22,438 nt of DNA from a virus (IMGVR_UViG_3300032893_000288:1-22438); one strand, 5' to 3'. Numbered from the stretch's first letter, positions 6,479 through 15,037 are shown. Program-made: numbers and translations. The notes: generated from the sequence alone by a model not told the origin.

Positions 6479-7814
6479 ACTGTTGCAAAGGCACAACAGC
6501 ATTTGCTCCAGGAGCATTACAGGTCAATTGAGCATAGTAACCTACGCGCAATTCCACTGCATCACTTCCCGGCACAGGAAAACCAAGTTGATCATAAAAA
6601 CCGGGGAAAGTTAAGAATTGGGGAACTTTACCCAAGCTTCTCAACTTCCAAGTTTTTAGAGTAATCACAAAAGCTGTTTGAGCAGGACAGTTACGATCTT
6701 GCAAAATCGCAATCTCTCCATTAGCTGTAGGCAGAACAAGTGCTTTAAAGCTAATGTCGATCTCATCATGCTTCACAGACACATAATTGGCTTGCGAAGT
6801 TAATTGCTTCACCAAAGTCTGATAAGAAACAGGATTGATCAAGATATAATCCGGATCTCCTGCTTCAGATGACTGAGCAGCTAATTGGTTCACAGCATCA
6901 ATCAAAGCATCTTGAATGCTCTCAGATGCACCACCTGCAAAGCGCAAGCCTGCAAGCTTGGTAGGAGATACTGATCGGTTTACACCAAAAAAGTTATCGC
7001 TACCACCAGGCGCAACTGACGGAATCCACGCGCCCAAACCTGCAATCTTAAGCATGTTTGCAGAAGATAGACCGTTTGCAATGAAGTTCACGTCACCAGC
7101 TTGTGCCAAGTATGGAAATGATGTTGACCAACCGGTGGGCGTACCAGCAGCACCGCCTTGAGTGGCAGATACTGTTACGGTTCCAAGACCAGTATCAACA
7201 GCAATTACATAACCAAGATTGGCTCCAGTAGATTGCGTAGGAGTCAATCCAGACACTGAAAAGCTAACCAAGGCCATACCAATTGCAAATTGATAAACCA
7301 TGCCTAAGTTATCAAGCGTGATAACACCAGTGCTGATTGAACCATTACCTAAACCATAGGTACCACGAGTACCAGAACCATCTCCGTACATATCATGACC
7401 TAAGTCATTTGAGATGTTACGGAAAGCAGCTTTAACGTTCAATTCAGCTGCGGGCATGAAAGCACCAATATTGGCACTAGATGCGCGCAAGAAATCGTTG
7501 GTTAAAGTTGCAACTGAATAGTTCGATACGCGAGTACATTGAAACTCTACAGTTTGCGGAGCTGTTTGATAAGTTTGTGCAGTGCCTAGAGCTGCAGATC
7601 GACCTGCACCAGTGTCATACATAACGGGCACTGGAAAGCTCTTACCACCCATTCCCATTTCCGTTTCATCTTTTGGACAGATAGCCAAAAATGGGTTTTT
7701 ATCAAACACAAGGTCTTTCATGACCCATGCATCATCACTATAGAGTTCTTTTAGAATCGCGATATTATCTGTTGCGTTACTATACGCTATCGCGGGATTT
7801 GCGGGAGTTCCCAT
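6477..7814 (-). CDS. Major capsid protein (HK97-fold type)
   Basis: The 445-aa product sits immediately after the scaffold gene and has the traits of HK97-fold capsid proteins. It has an N-terminal arm with KDLVFDKNPFLAICPKDETE (33-52), then GGKSFPVPVMYDTGAGRS (the E-loop region, about 56-73). It has a long spine-helix candidate (AAELNVKAAFRNISNDL, near 122-138) followed by GDGSGTRGTYGLG, a turn common to this class of capsid proteins in uncultured phages. The C-terminal half has the P-domain and A-domain style VNQLAAQSSEAGDPDYILINP. There is no separate protease gene nearby. The start ATG at 7814 follows AAGGAAGG by six bases. It is four nucleotides downstream of the scaffold stop. Size, order and motif pattern agree; assignment to a formal family would need a structure search. 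Confidence 0.88.
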   Translation of the reverse strand: MGTPANPAIAYSNATDNIAILKELYSDDAWVMKDLVFDKNPFLAICPKDETEMGMGGKSFPVPVMYDTGAGRSAALGTAQTYQTAPQTVEFQCTRVSNYSVATLTNDFLRASSANIGAFMPAAELNVKAAFRNISNDLGHDMYGDGSGTRGTYGLGNGSISTGVITLDNLGMVYQFAIGMALVSFSVSGLTPTQSTGANLGYVIAVDTGLGTVTVSATQGGAAGTPTGWSTSFPYLAQAGDVNFIANGLSSANMLKIAGLGAWIPSVAPGGSDNFFGVNRSVSPTKLAGLRFAGGASESIQDALIDAVNQLAAQSSEAGDPDYILINPVSYQTLVKQLTSQANYVSVKHDEIDISFKALVLPTANGEIAILQDRNCPAQTAFVITLKTWKLRSLGKVPQFLTFPGFYDQLGFPVPGSDAVELRVGYYAQLTCNAPGANAVVPLQQ

Positions 7815-7817
7815 TTA

Positions 7818-8729
7818 TTACCTTCCTTGTAGTTGCCTTCTTTCGAGAACGCGTCTTCGCGCTTCGGCATATCTTTCCTCATCAGAAAGATGCTGCAGGC
7901 TTTTTTGTGGCCGGTTATTCGAGCCAGCCATCATCTCGTTAGTTAAAGTTTTTCCAATCGTGGGTTTTGGCAGCATGGGTTTTTCATTCTCTACCCTTCG
8001 AGCCATTTCCTGCTCGACTTCTGTCAAAGAATCCCACTTCTTTTTCTCTTCTGTTAAAAAGCCCTCAACCATTTCGCAGGCCTTCGTTACAGTAAGAGAA
8101 GTCCCATCTTCATCAAAAGTATCAATGATCAGCTGCAACACATGTTCTTCAGCGTTCATCTTTTTAACTTTTGAAAAGTTAGGATTGCTTGCAACAATCT
8201 CGTTTATCTGCTGACGATATTCAGCCTTTGTTTCTTCAAACTGAGAATTGATGCTTTCTTCTCGTTGCTTCTCGAAATTTGAGAGTTTTTGCTCAAGCTC
8301 TTGAAGTCTTTTATCCCTTGGATCTTCAGCCTCAGTCTTATTAAGAGTGTACTTAACGTAGTCCTCATAATTCATACCGAGAGCTTCAGCCTCAGAATAA
8401 TCCTTGGCATCAAGTTTTGACTTTAGCTGCTCAAATTGAGCGGCTTTAGCCAATTTCTCTTCAATTTCTTTTTCACGCTCTTTAAGAGACAGCTCTCGTT
8501 GTCTGATAGCTGCTTCTCTGCGAGCGATAATTGAAGCCTTGGGCGATAATCTTAATGATTCTTCATTACCGGCAGAATCTTCAGCCAGATTATCTAGCTT
8601 ATCCTTGATCGTCTGGTCTTTATTGATCTTAGGCATTGGTCTAGGTCTGGTAGAAACTGTCCTGATAGGAATCGGCTTTTCGACTTCTTTGGGCAAGACT
8701 GTATTCACGATTGCTTCATGCGTAGGCAT
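7818..8729 (-). CDS. Capsid scaffolding protein
   Basis: The 303-aa product is highly charged, with a Lys/Arg/Pro basic N-terminal region. A long coiled-coil-like segment (about residues 65-200) is built of KEREKEIEEKL and RLQELEQKLSNFEKQ heptads. A C-terminal Arg-rich helix ends in RYAEARRRVLERRQLQGR. Scaffold proteins are typically this size, helical, low in aromatic residues, and encoded between portal and capsid, as here. The basic C-terminal helix is the usual capsid-contact element. The start ATG at 8729 has AAGGAG seven bases upstream. There is no protease signature, so this is probably a scaffold without a fused protease. Function is inferred from position and physical features. Confidence 0.8.
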   Translation of the reverse strand: MPTHEAIVNTVLPKEVEKPIPIRTVSTRPRPMPKINKDQTIKDKLDNLAEDSAGNEESLRLSPKASIIARREAAIRQRELSLKEREKEIEEKLAKAAQFEQLKSKLDAKDYSEAEALGMNYEDYVKYTLNKTEAEDPRDKRLQELEQKLSNFEKQREESINSQFEETKAEYRQQINEIVASNPNFSKVKKMNAEEHVLQLIIDTFDEDGTSLTVTKACEMVEGFLTEEKKKWDSLTEVEQEMARRVENEKPMLPKPTIGKTLTNEMMAGSNNRPQKSLQHLSDEERYAEARRRVLERRQLQGR

Positions 8730-8756
8730 ATATTTCTCCTTGTTTTGGTTTTCTGC

Positions 8757-10673
8757 TTACACTTGCACGTTAGAAGTAGGTGCAACTGATGGCTGAGGCG
8801 GAGCCACTGGAAGTTGCGGTTGAGCTTGTGGAGGAGGCTGAGGCGCCTGAGGTACCGCCTGAGCTTTCATATTTTGAATCGCTACAAAGTAATCTCTTAG
8901 AAGCTGCATCTTTGATTCTTCAATATCGGTAATGGCGTATTTGTTTATGTAGTTTGTAACTAAGCGCGTTGCGAGATCTGTTGGATCAAGCATGAAAACA
9001 TCTGGAGGGTTATAGCCTTTTTTGCCCTTCTCAACGATCTGATCTAAATCATAGAGAATACGTTCACGCAATGCATTAGCAAGTGAATCTGTTTGTTGAA
9101 AGTCTGGATCTTGACGCAAGAATCTGAATTCATCACTGGTGATTTCACCTGATGCGAGCATTTCAGATAATCTCGCTTGGCGTCCAGCTGGATCTGAAGG
9201 AAGAGATGATTCTTCCATACAGCGAATGACATAAGTATCTCGCAAGATCGCAGCTTCTGGCAGCTCAATTTCTCTTGTGCCATCTCGATTGGGATAGACC
9301 GTGGTGTATTCGCCAGTTTCTTTAGCAATATCTTTGGCACAATCGATGATCAAATAAGACAAATCAGTATAAAATTTTTGATATCTATTTTGCAGCGCTG
9401 CAAATCTTGTGTCTTGATTATCCAGATAAACCCTTTGCGCCTCTCCTGAATTGAGACCTGCTGGCTTTTTATTGGCTGCAGCCATGGCAGAAATGCCAGA
9501 CATTTGATATGCATTTTCAATAAGCCATTTGATCCATTCATAGATCTCTGGACTATTGCTTTGAGCATTAATAAATTCAGGTGGATTGGTTTTGTATTTG
9601 ATAATGGTACCAATATTGTTATTGAACGCTGTCTCTAAAATCTTAGACATTTCATCAATGAGAATGCGTGGCACCCCCATGAGCTCAATAGATTGAGATG
9701 CAACGATGAGAAGTTTGTAAATCTCCATCTGAGTGGGCATCAGGATTTCAGCTAATCCTTGAGAAAACCAACCCACAACGTTTGGATTGTAATCAAGCTT
9801 TGCAAAAGGAAATGTAGGTTTAGTCCACGACTCATCTAAAAGAACACCAGCAGAGCATACGATTGCATGTCTGCCGTCTTTGGCATCTTCACCAGAAGGA
9901 AGTCTCCAGCCTTCTGAGACAATAAATTGATCTGAAACTGTATCAGTTGATAAAGGGGTGTTATCAACTTTGCCATTTTGAGCTTTAAGAATGATATCTG
10001 CTTTGTCTGGCATGAGCGACAAAAGCATTCCTCGATCAACTAGCTTTTTTTGGATAAGACTTCTAGGATTACCGTAATAAGCATCATTATAATCAGCCAA
10101 AAGCTCGGTCTCAAGAGTACGCTCAAGATGAACCTTCTTTGCTTGTGGAAAAACTTTGATAAGCCCATTTCCCAAAACACATGTATCTCTTAAAGCTAAA
10201 GCGCCTAAATCATAGGCATTAGTTCTATACAGCTCTCCTTGCATAAAATTATTGAGCGTGATGGCCAGATGTCTTTCTTTGTAATGGCCATTGTCAGTCA
10301 AAAACACAGGCTTTGGTTTGTCTTGAGTGATTCTTGACACGAGAGTGTCTGTACAAGAATACACAACATTTGCCGTAGGTCTACCAATGGGAAGCTGTTG
10401 GGAATTATCAAGTGTGCCGACATTCGCGAGATAGTTGTAAAGGGGTTTACCAGAAAACAATCTAGTAAAAATTGAGGCTTGTCTGATGCGAATTTGATGG
10501 ACTTTTGTAAGATAATTGGTCGTAGAAAGAAGCTGATCTTTTAGCTCTTCATCTGATTGAGCAAGCCACCATTTGAAAGACTGATCCATGTCTTTCATCT
10601 TCTTTAAGGCTTTGGTTTGAACTACAATTTCTTTTGAAGGCGGCTTTTCATTGATCTTTTCAATTGATGGCAT
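8757..10673 (-). CDS. Portal protein
   Basis: The 638-aa product is within the usual size range for podoviral portal proteins (500-750 aa) and sits between the packaging genes and the scaffold. It has Trp/Tyr-rich N-terminal helices, a long central portion with the pattern VVGWFSQGLAEILMPTQMEI (a helix typical of the portal wing-to-stem transition), ending in a Pro/Gln-rich tail (about 605-638: PQAPQPPPQAQPQ). That disordered tail could contact the tail machine or packaged DNA. The ATG at 10673 has GGAAGG six bases upstream and overlaps the stop of the preceding gene (TAATG). The upstream gene order small proteins-TerL and the downstream scaffold-capsid order make the assignment firm. Twelve copies would form the DNA entry vertex and dock the terminase. 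Confidence 0.88.
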   Translation of the reverse strand: MPSIEKINEKPPSKEIVVQTKALKKMKDMDQSFKWWLAQSDEELKDQLLSTTNYLTKVHQIRIRQASIFTRLFSGKPLYNYLANVGTLDNSQQLPIGRPTANVVYSCTDTLVSRITQDKPKPVFLTDNGHYKERHLAITLNNFMQGELYRTNAYDLGALALRDTCVLGNGLIKVFPQAKKVHLERTLETELLADYNDAYYGNPRSLIQKKLVDRGMLLSLMPDKADIILKAQNGKVDNTPLSTDTVSDQFIVSEGWRLPSGEDAKDGRHAIVCSAGVLLDESWTKPTFPFAKLDYNPNVVGWFSQGLAEILMPTQMEIYKLLIVASQSIELMGVPRILIDEMSKILETAFNNNIGTIIKYKTNPPEFINAQSNSPEIYEWIKWLIENAYQMSGISAMAAANKKPAGLNSGEAQRVYLDNQDTRFAALQNRYQKFYTDLSYLIIDCAKDIAKETGEYTTVYPNRDGTREIELPEAAILRDTYVIRCMEESSLPSDPAGRQARLSEMLASGEITSDEFRFLRQDPDFQQTDSLANALRERILYDLDQIVEKGKKGYNPPDVFMLDPTDLATRLVTNYINKYAITDIEESKMQLLRDYFVAIQNMKAQAVPQAPQPPPQAQPQLPVAPPQPSVAPTSNVQV

Positions 10674-10951
10674 TATTGACCTTCCAAGTTAGTCATTTGC
10701 GAATAGTCTGGAAAAAGTTTATCCACCAATTCTTCATCTGAAAGCTTCAGCAGTTTGGCCACTTCATTTACGTGATGAGGAATTTCTTCGTTGACTGGAG
10801 GAGCGGCGGCTGCGTGAGGCGGCTCTTTTTCTTTTAATGGCTCGATGGGCTTTGTGGATTCTTTGTTCATTCGAACTTCGAACTCCACGTTCTTGAAATA
10901 AGAAACGCCATATTGCTTCATAAGAGAAAATAGGATTTCTTCTTTTTGCAT
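10673..10951 (-). CDS. Small protein of unknown function upstream of portal
   Basis: The 92-aa product has a Lys/Glu/Pro-rich middle (EPLKEKEPPHAAAAPP, about 37-52) between two amphipathic parts. The C-terminal half (HHVNEVAKLLKLSDEELVDKLFPDY) reads as two short helices. There is no strong ribosome binding site. The ATG at 10951 comes two bases after the upstream gene's stop, so it is likely translated by re-initiation. I do not recognise a family. It lies in the run of small charged proteins between TerL and portal. Such genes often encode head-assembly helpers or packaged small proteins, but nothing here proves that. Confidence 0.6.
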   Translation of the reverse strand: MQKEEILFSLMKQYGVSYFKNVEFEVRMNKESTKPIEPLKEKEPPHAAAAPPVNEEIPHHVNEVAKLLKLSDEELVDKLFPDYSQMTNLEGQ

Positions 10952-10953
10952 CT

Positions 10954-11244
10954 TTACATCGCAAGTCGATCAAAGATTTTAGCAATTCGAGCCATTTGTT
11001 TTTTAAGCTCAGCCATACTCTGAGAAGTCCCGTTGATATCCTCATCTGCTGGATCACTGGGCGCCTCCGACTTTTCTGGAAGATCCATTGTTTCTTCCAT
11101 CTGAGCTTTTTGCTTAAGATTTAAAATGTCTTGTGGATTCATTTGCGGCAAAGCAGCAGTATCCACCATGTTATCCACACCTTCTTCAGCAAGCTTTTTT
11201 CTGCGCATTCTGATCTTTTCAGACATAGCTTTGGCACTTAACAT
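10954..11244 (-). CDS. Small charged protein of unknown function
   Basis: This 96-aa protein has a basic N-terminus (KAMSEKIRMRRKKLAEE), an acidic centre (PEKSEAPSDPADED, about 56-69), and a C-terminal helix (MAELKKQMARIAKIFDRLAM). Its ribosome binding site, GGGAG, lies seven bases before the ATG at 11244, inside the last codons of the upstream gene. It has no recognisable motifs. As a helical, highly charged protein encoded just before the portal it could be a minor head or scaffold-like factor. That is only positional inference. Confidence 0.6.
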   Translation of the reverse strand: MLSAKAMSEKIRMRRKKLAEEGVDNMVDTAALPQMNPQDILNLKQKAQMEETMDLPEKSEAPSDPADEDINGTSQSMAELKKQMARIAKIFDRLAM

Positions 11245-11247
11245 TTT

Positions 11248-11715
11248 TTACTCCCTGCAGCTTAAAACAATCGCTTTGATTGATTCTAAGATTTCTTTTT
11301 TGTCTTTACGCTCAATGGCCTGCATCAATTCATCAGCAAGCATATCCATCATTTCGTGCTCTTCTCCATCTTCCATTTCATTAACTTCCCCACCCTCTGC
11401 CATTTTAGGCATAGGTAGACTCATGATTCGCTCATGTTCATCCATAAAATCTTTGTGCATACGATTGCGCTCCTCGCTTTTAAGCTTCATTTCTTCATCA
11501 TGTTCTTTTTCACCCACTTCGCCGCCTTCGGAATAATGAGAAGGATGCTTACAGCCTAGGCCCATGCATCCGCCTGAGGACATATGCTTTCGTCTAGCTT
11601 CTCGTTGTTCTGAATAAGCGATTGCCACTGCTTGTTTTTGAGGCTTGCCCGCGTGAATCTCAGCTTCCACGTTATGCTCAAAGGCTCGCTTGGACTTGCC
11701 ATGCATTAAAGGCAT
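11248..11715 (-). CDS. Phage protein with basic 'KxFxxNVxxEIxAGKPQKQAVAIA' head and a short helical C-terminal motif
   Basis: The 155-aa product opens with GKSKRAFEHNVEAEIHAGK then PQKQAVAIAYSEQREARR. This is a short basic motif I recognise from many phage genomes, where it occurs in small proteins or at the ends of virion proteins. Its role is unknown. The middle is Met/Glu/His-rich and contains CMGLGCKHPSHY, two copies of an (A/S)EGGEV unit and long acidic stretches. The C-terminal helix (about 125-152, ADELMQAIERKDKKEILESI) is closely similar to one in the next upstream gene. The start at 11715 has AAGGAT upstream, seated in the last codons of that gene. A regulatory, DNA-packaging or capsid-associated role are all possible. 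The high Met content is unusual. Confidence 0.65.
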   Translation of the reverse strand: MPLMHGKSKRAFEHNVEAEIHAGKPQKQAVAIAYSEQREARRKHMSSGGCMGLGCKHPSHYSEGGEVGEKEHDEEMKLKSEERNRMHKDFMDEHERIMSLPMPKMAEGGEVNEMEDGEEHEMMDMLADELMQAIERKDKKEILESIKAIVLSCRE

Positions 11716-11718
11716 AAA

Positions 11719-11925
11719 TTATCCTTCCGTAGCTTCATCAAAAATGGAGTAAATAAGAGCTTCGATGGCTTCTCTAAAGCCTTGAGCATCTTTGTGCTCA
11801 AGAGCTATTAGAAGCTCATCCATGACATGATCTTGGACTTGTTTATCGTAAGAAGCGTTAACAACCCGTTCTTCAGGTTCTTTTGAGATAGGCCATCTGC
11901 TATTTTCAAGAAAGGGCAACTTCAT
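11719..11925 (-). CDS. Small protein sharing a helical motif with its neighbour
   Basis: This 68-aa product contains DELLIALEHKDAQGFREAI (about 36-54), which repeats the pattern 'DELxxAxExKDxxxxxExIxALxxS' of the C-terminus of the adjacent gene. The two genes look like a duplicated helical module, one on its own and one fused to a basic head. The ATG at 11925 has AAGGG only one base upstream. The TTG two codons later has the same AAGGG at a better distance of about seven bases, so the protein may begin at the TTG (11919). It begins 24 bp after the TerL stop. No function is known. Confidence 0.6.
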   Translation of the reverse strand: MKLPFLENSRWPISKEPEERVVNASYDKQVQDHVMDELLIALEHKDAQGFREAIEALIYSIFDEATEG

Positions 11926-11949
11926 GCCCTTGATTAGATGGTCTTTATT

Positions 11950-13425
11950 CTACCATTTGTGCCAAGGATTAAGGCCTTTTGGATCAGTTTGCCATGATCC
12001 AAAGCTTTCCTTGTTCTCGCGTATTTCTTTTTCGCGCCTTACCTTTTCCATCATAGCTTGAAGATGTTTTTCTTCTTGTTCCCGATAATAACCTTCGGTG
12101 CCAAAGGCGTGCTTTATTGGTTCTGGACGCGACGTGTAGTGATATCCATTGCGCCAGGCATATAGCATAGCATCACATAAATGATTAGAAAGTCTTGGAT
12201 CTTCTTTTTTGGGGAAAAGAATCTCTTCGCCATCACATTTCCAGATAAGCGATTTCAATTCTCCAATGAGTGCTGAGCAAGTTTGATTAATTCTGATTTT
12301 CCCCTGGACCAAATCTCCATTGAGGATTTCAATGAACGTAGCCTTGTCTTGTTTGTCCGCATATTCAAAAGGGATGCTAGATCTTGCTCGCATTGACTCA
12401 ACGCCTTGTTTATTCGCTCCATCAATAATGACTTTTGCGGGTCGATATAAATCATCTCGCATGAACTCCTGGACCTTTTCTACAACTTGATCAAAGGTCA
12501 TTTTGGGTTTATTGAAAGTTTTAATAATGTAAAGTTCAGGATAATGATCGTGATAAGCTGCTAGAACGAAAGCATTATCATCTTCCCAACCAGTATCCAC
12601 ACCAAGAATGTAAGTCCAGCCATTAGGAGCACTTCTAGGCAGCTCGCTATAAAGGTTACGCGCCTCATCAAACTTATATACGAGCTTTTCTTCATCTACT
12701 ACCCATTCATTTAAATATGCTTGTCTGAATCTAGCCGTATTCATGAGATGCGGCTGGTATTCTTTGATAAAATCTAACTCCTCTTTCCATTGTTTGGCCA
12801 TGTAAGGATTATCATACGCAGACCACTGATGAAGAGACCAACCAGCTTCTTTACCAGTCGTAATATCATAAAACAGACCACGAGTAATGTTAGAAGCCAT
12901 CCCAGACAAAACGATAGTACCGCGTAAATCAGCAATCGCAGGTCTAAGTACAACATATACCAGATCTCTGAGATCAATTCCGAAAAGGGCAGCTTCATCA
13001 ATAACGACCAGCTTATATTTACGTCCAAATAGTTTTTTTCTTTCATCTTCATCTACGTCTACACCTGCACAGTAAATGACACTACCATTTGGCATGGTAG
13101 CTGTGAGTTCCGTTTCATGGAATTTGATTCCAAGCTCACACCGTTGATTGATATGCTTGAGGACGTCTTTCCAAATAATTCCTTTAGCTGAGAGTCTAGT
13201 GAGTCCAAGATAAAGGCAATTGCACCCGGCATTTTCATAGGCGTCTCTGATAAGATAAATACCATCGGCATAGCTTTTTGCACCTCTGCGCGTTGTGAAC
13301 GTCGCTTTGAGTCTGTGCGAGTCTTCGATGAATTTGATTTGTTTATTGAACGCAATTGATTTCCAATCGAACTCTTTGGTTGGGGTTATTTCTATAGCTG
13401 CTTGAACATAGGCGTCAAGATCCAA
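11950..13425 (-). CDS. terL: Terminase large subunit (packaging ATPase and nuclease)
   Basis: The 491-aa protein has the two terminase modules. The ATPase part has a Walker A-like TTRRGAKS (44-51), Walker B with catalytic Glu in LVVIDEAA (139-146), and a C-motif-like SGM at 174-176. The RNase H-like nuclease part has its three acidic positions at D277 (GVDTG), D335 (IIDG) and D418 (HLCDAM). It translocates DNA through the portal and cuts the concatemer. The start is TTG at 13425, with AAGGAAG about four bases upstream. It overlaps the end of the methyltransferase gene by 11 bp. The Walker A loop departs from the textbook GxxxxGKS by having Ala before the Lys and no first Gly, as in some other terminases. 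The module order and the position before the portal fit a normal packaging operon. Confidence 0.95.
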   Translation of the reverse strand: MDLDAYVQAAIEITPTKEFDWKSIAFNKQIKFIEDSHRLKATFTTRRGAKSYADGIYLIRDAYENAGCNCLYLGLTRLSAKGIIWKDVLKHINQRCELGIKFHETELTATMPNGSVIYCAGVDVDEDERKKLFGRKYKLVVIDEAALFGIDLRDLVYVVLRPAIADLRGTIVLSGMASNITRGLFYDITTGKEAGWSLHQWSAYDNPYMAKQWKEELDFIKEYQPHLMNTARFRQAYLNEWVVDEEKLVYKFDEARNLYSELPRSAPNGWTYILGVDTGWEDDNAFVLAAYHDHYPELYIIKTFNKPKMTFDQVVEKVQEFMRDDLYRPAKVIIDGANKQGVESMRARSSIPFEYADKQDKATFIEILNGDLVQGKIRINQTCSALIGELKSLIWKCDGEEILFPKKEDPRLSNHLCDAMLYAWRNGYHYTSRPEPIKHAFGTEGYYREQEEKHLQAMMEKVRREKEIRENKESFGSWQTDPKGLNPWHKW

Positions 13426-14545
13426 TGCGCTTCCTTGCTATTTCGCAATATTCTGGATTCATTTCGATTCCAATGAAACTATAGCCCAATGACCTTGCCG
13501 CAACGCCCGTTGTTCCGCTTCCACAAAATGGATCAAGTACTGTAGATGCGGGCGGAGCGATGAGCCGGATGAGGTATTCCATAAGTTTTACTGGTTTCAC
13601 GGTCGGATGATTATTGCCGCCTGTCGGCCGGTGGTCATGGTCTGGGAATTTGCCGGATGGATCAGCGCTATTTGGCCGTGCGCCTTCTTTTTCTTTTATT
13701 TCACCCTCAAACCCACGATTGCGCTCTGATTTGCTAGCTTTTGCGCAATAGAAAAAGCGGGAGGCGCCGCCACTCTGCTCATCCAACAATTTGGCAGCTT
13801 CTTCATCAAACAAAACATTTGCTGGCCAGCGGCCTTCAGATCTCAATAATTCACCATTGCGCCCATCTGAAGATCTAAAATGTAAATCCTTGCCTGTGCG
13901 AAATTTGGGGTTTGGCACCTGTTGAATTGTTCCGGCGATCCGACTCGCATCAATATTCATCGCACCAACTCCCCACTTGAGCACATTCAGCGCCACAGTC
14001 TTTTCACTTAAGGGCTTGCGAGCTAAAACAATTGGCTCATTGGCTGGCTTTAGGGCCGTACCCCATCCTTCCCATTTTTTAGCGTCTTCTGTTGCGGGAG
14101 CTGTGATTGTGCCTGTGCCTGTATGTGGTTGACCAAGCATTGCCACGCCAGGATCTTTGCCAAGAGATTCGCCCATTCTATGATTTGGGTTATTCCCTAT
14201 CACCTTTCTTTCAGCGCCATGCATCTTATCAATAGCCTTAGAAACATCCATCGACTTAGGAAAACCTGATCCAAATAGCCATTGGAGTTGATCTCTTATT
14301 TCGAATCCGGCGTCTTCGATAGCAGATATAAGTCTGTGATAAGTGCGAGTACTGCCAAAAGACAAAAGATGCGCTCCTGGTTTGCAGACTCGAATGACTT
14401 CGGACCAAATAGCCAAAGAAGGCACATCATAATCCCATTTCTTTCCCATAAACTTTAAGCCATATGGCGGATCCGTCACCACAGCATCAATACTATTTGC
14501 TTCCAGTGTCTTTAACTTCTCGAGACAATCCCCCTCGATTATCAC
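13415..14545 (-). CDS. Orphan DNA adenine/cytosine-N4 methyltransferase
   Basis: The 376-aa protein is an N6/N4-type DNA methyltransferase of the beta class: catalytic motif IV DPPY (25-28) precedes the SAM-binding motif DPFCGSGTTG (338-347). DPPY favours N6-adenine but does not prove it. Between them is a long target-recognition region (about 110-300), with a typical TVKPVKLMEYLI before the SAM motif. The GTG start (14545) follows GGGGGAG, and the gene overlaps the TerS gene by 53 bp and TerL by 11 bp. No restriction endonuclease gene lies nearby in the window, so it is an orphan. Plausible roles are protecting phage DNA against host restriction or marking the packaging site. Confidence 0.92.
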   Translation of the reverse strand: MIIEGDCLEKLKTLEANSIDAVVTDPPYGLKFMGKKWDYDVPSLAIWSEVIRVCKPGAHLLSFGSTRTYHRLISAIEDAGFEIRDQLQWLFGSGFPKSMDVSKAIDKMHGAERKVIGNNPNHRMGESLGKDPGVAMLGQPHTGTGTITAPATEDAKKWEGWGTALKPANEPIVLARKPLSEKTVALNVLKWGVGAMNIDASRIAGTIQQVPNPKFRTGKDLHFRSSDGRNGELLRSEGRWPANVLFDEEAAKLLDEQSGGASRFFYCAKASKSERNRGFEGEIKEKEGARPNSADPSGKFPDHDHRPTGGNNHPTVKPVKLMEYLIRLIAPPASTVLDPFCGSGTTGVAARSLGYSFIGIEMNPEYCEIARKRIGS

Positions 14546-14921
14546 TTATCTCCCCCTCAAGATGTTTCACAGCTTGTTTCATTGCTTCTAGTTTCTGCTC
14601 TGGCGTCATGCCCTCAAGTACATTGTTCTGAATATGCTCAATTGATTTGCGCTTAGAGTAAAGATACTCGCAAGCTTTTTCTGCACATCTAGCTCTCAGT
14701 TCAGGCGAAATAGTGTAGTCTGTAAATGTGCTTTTGCCATCAGCTGATTCTTTAATCATCACACTTGAATCATATCCCAGTGCTTCCCAGTCTCCTTTAG
14801 CGAATTTAAGTAAAATTTCAAATGGATCACACTCAAGGCGCCCCGCTGTTTCTTCCACCATGCGAGAATATTTGCTTATTGCTCCTTTTGGTCTGCCCGG
14901 ATTGCCTGGCTTAAAACCCAT
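14493..14921 (-). CDS. Terminase small subunit-like protein
   Basis: This 142-aa product starts FKPGNPGRPKGAISKYSRMV, the 'KPGNPGRPKGA' basic arm often seen at the start of small-terminase-like DNA-binding proteins. It is followed by DPFEILLKFAKGDWEALGY and ELRARCAEKACEYLYSKR, a helix pattern found in small terminases of several podoviral groups. The C-terminal 35 residues are acidic to neutral helices that could bind TerL. The ATG at 14921 has AAGGAT eight bases upstream. Its position before TerL (with a methyltransferase gene in between) fits the usual TerS-TerL order. It would recognise the packaging site and regulate TerL. The call rests on motif pattern and position. Confidence 0.75.
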   Translation of the reverse strand: MGFKPGNPGRPKGAISKYSRMVEETAGRLECDPFEILLKFAKGDWEALGYDSSVMIKESADGKSTFTDYTISPELRARCAEKACEYLYSKRKSIEHIQNNVLEGMTPEQKLEAMKQAVKHLEGEISDNRGGLSREVKDTGSK

Positions 14922-14960
14922 GATAAATCCTTGATATTACAGGGTACTGCGTCATATATT

Positions 14961-15037
14961 TGGCTGGCATGGCATGATTCGAACATGCGACCGTCGCCTT
15001 AACAGGGCGATGCTTCTACCAACTGAGCTACATGCCA
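14961..15037 (-). tRNA. tRNA-Asn (anticodon GTT)
   Basis: Read on the minus strand, the 77-nt sequence folds as a cloverleaf. The acceptor stem TGGCATG pairs with CATGCCA, followed by discriminator G and an encoded CCA end. The anticodon stem TCGCC/GGCGA encloses the loop CTGTTAA, giving anticodon GTT (Asn). The T arm GCATG/CATGC encloses TTCGAAT. The D-arm has only three clear pairs (GCT/AGC), with the conserved TAGCTCAGTTGGTAGA pattern, so it is slightly degenerate. It sits between TerS and a small unknown gene. It may supply extra Asn decoding for phage genes. No integrase is present in the window to make it an attachment site. Confidence 0.93.

Noticed and set aside
14961-15037. tRNA gene as an integrated-phage attachment site
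   Set aside because: No integrase, no second copy of the tRNA 3' end, and no host sequence were found in the window.
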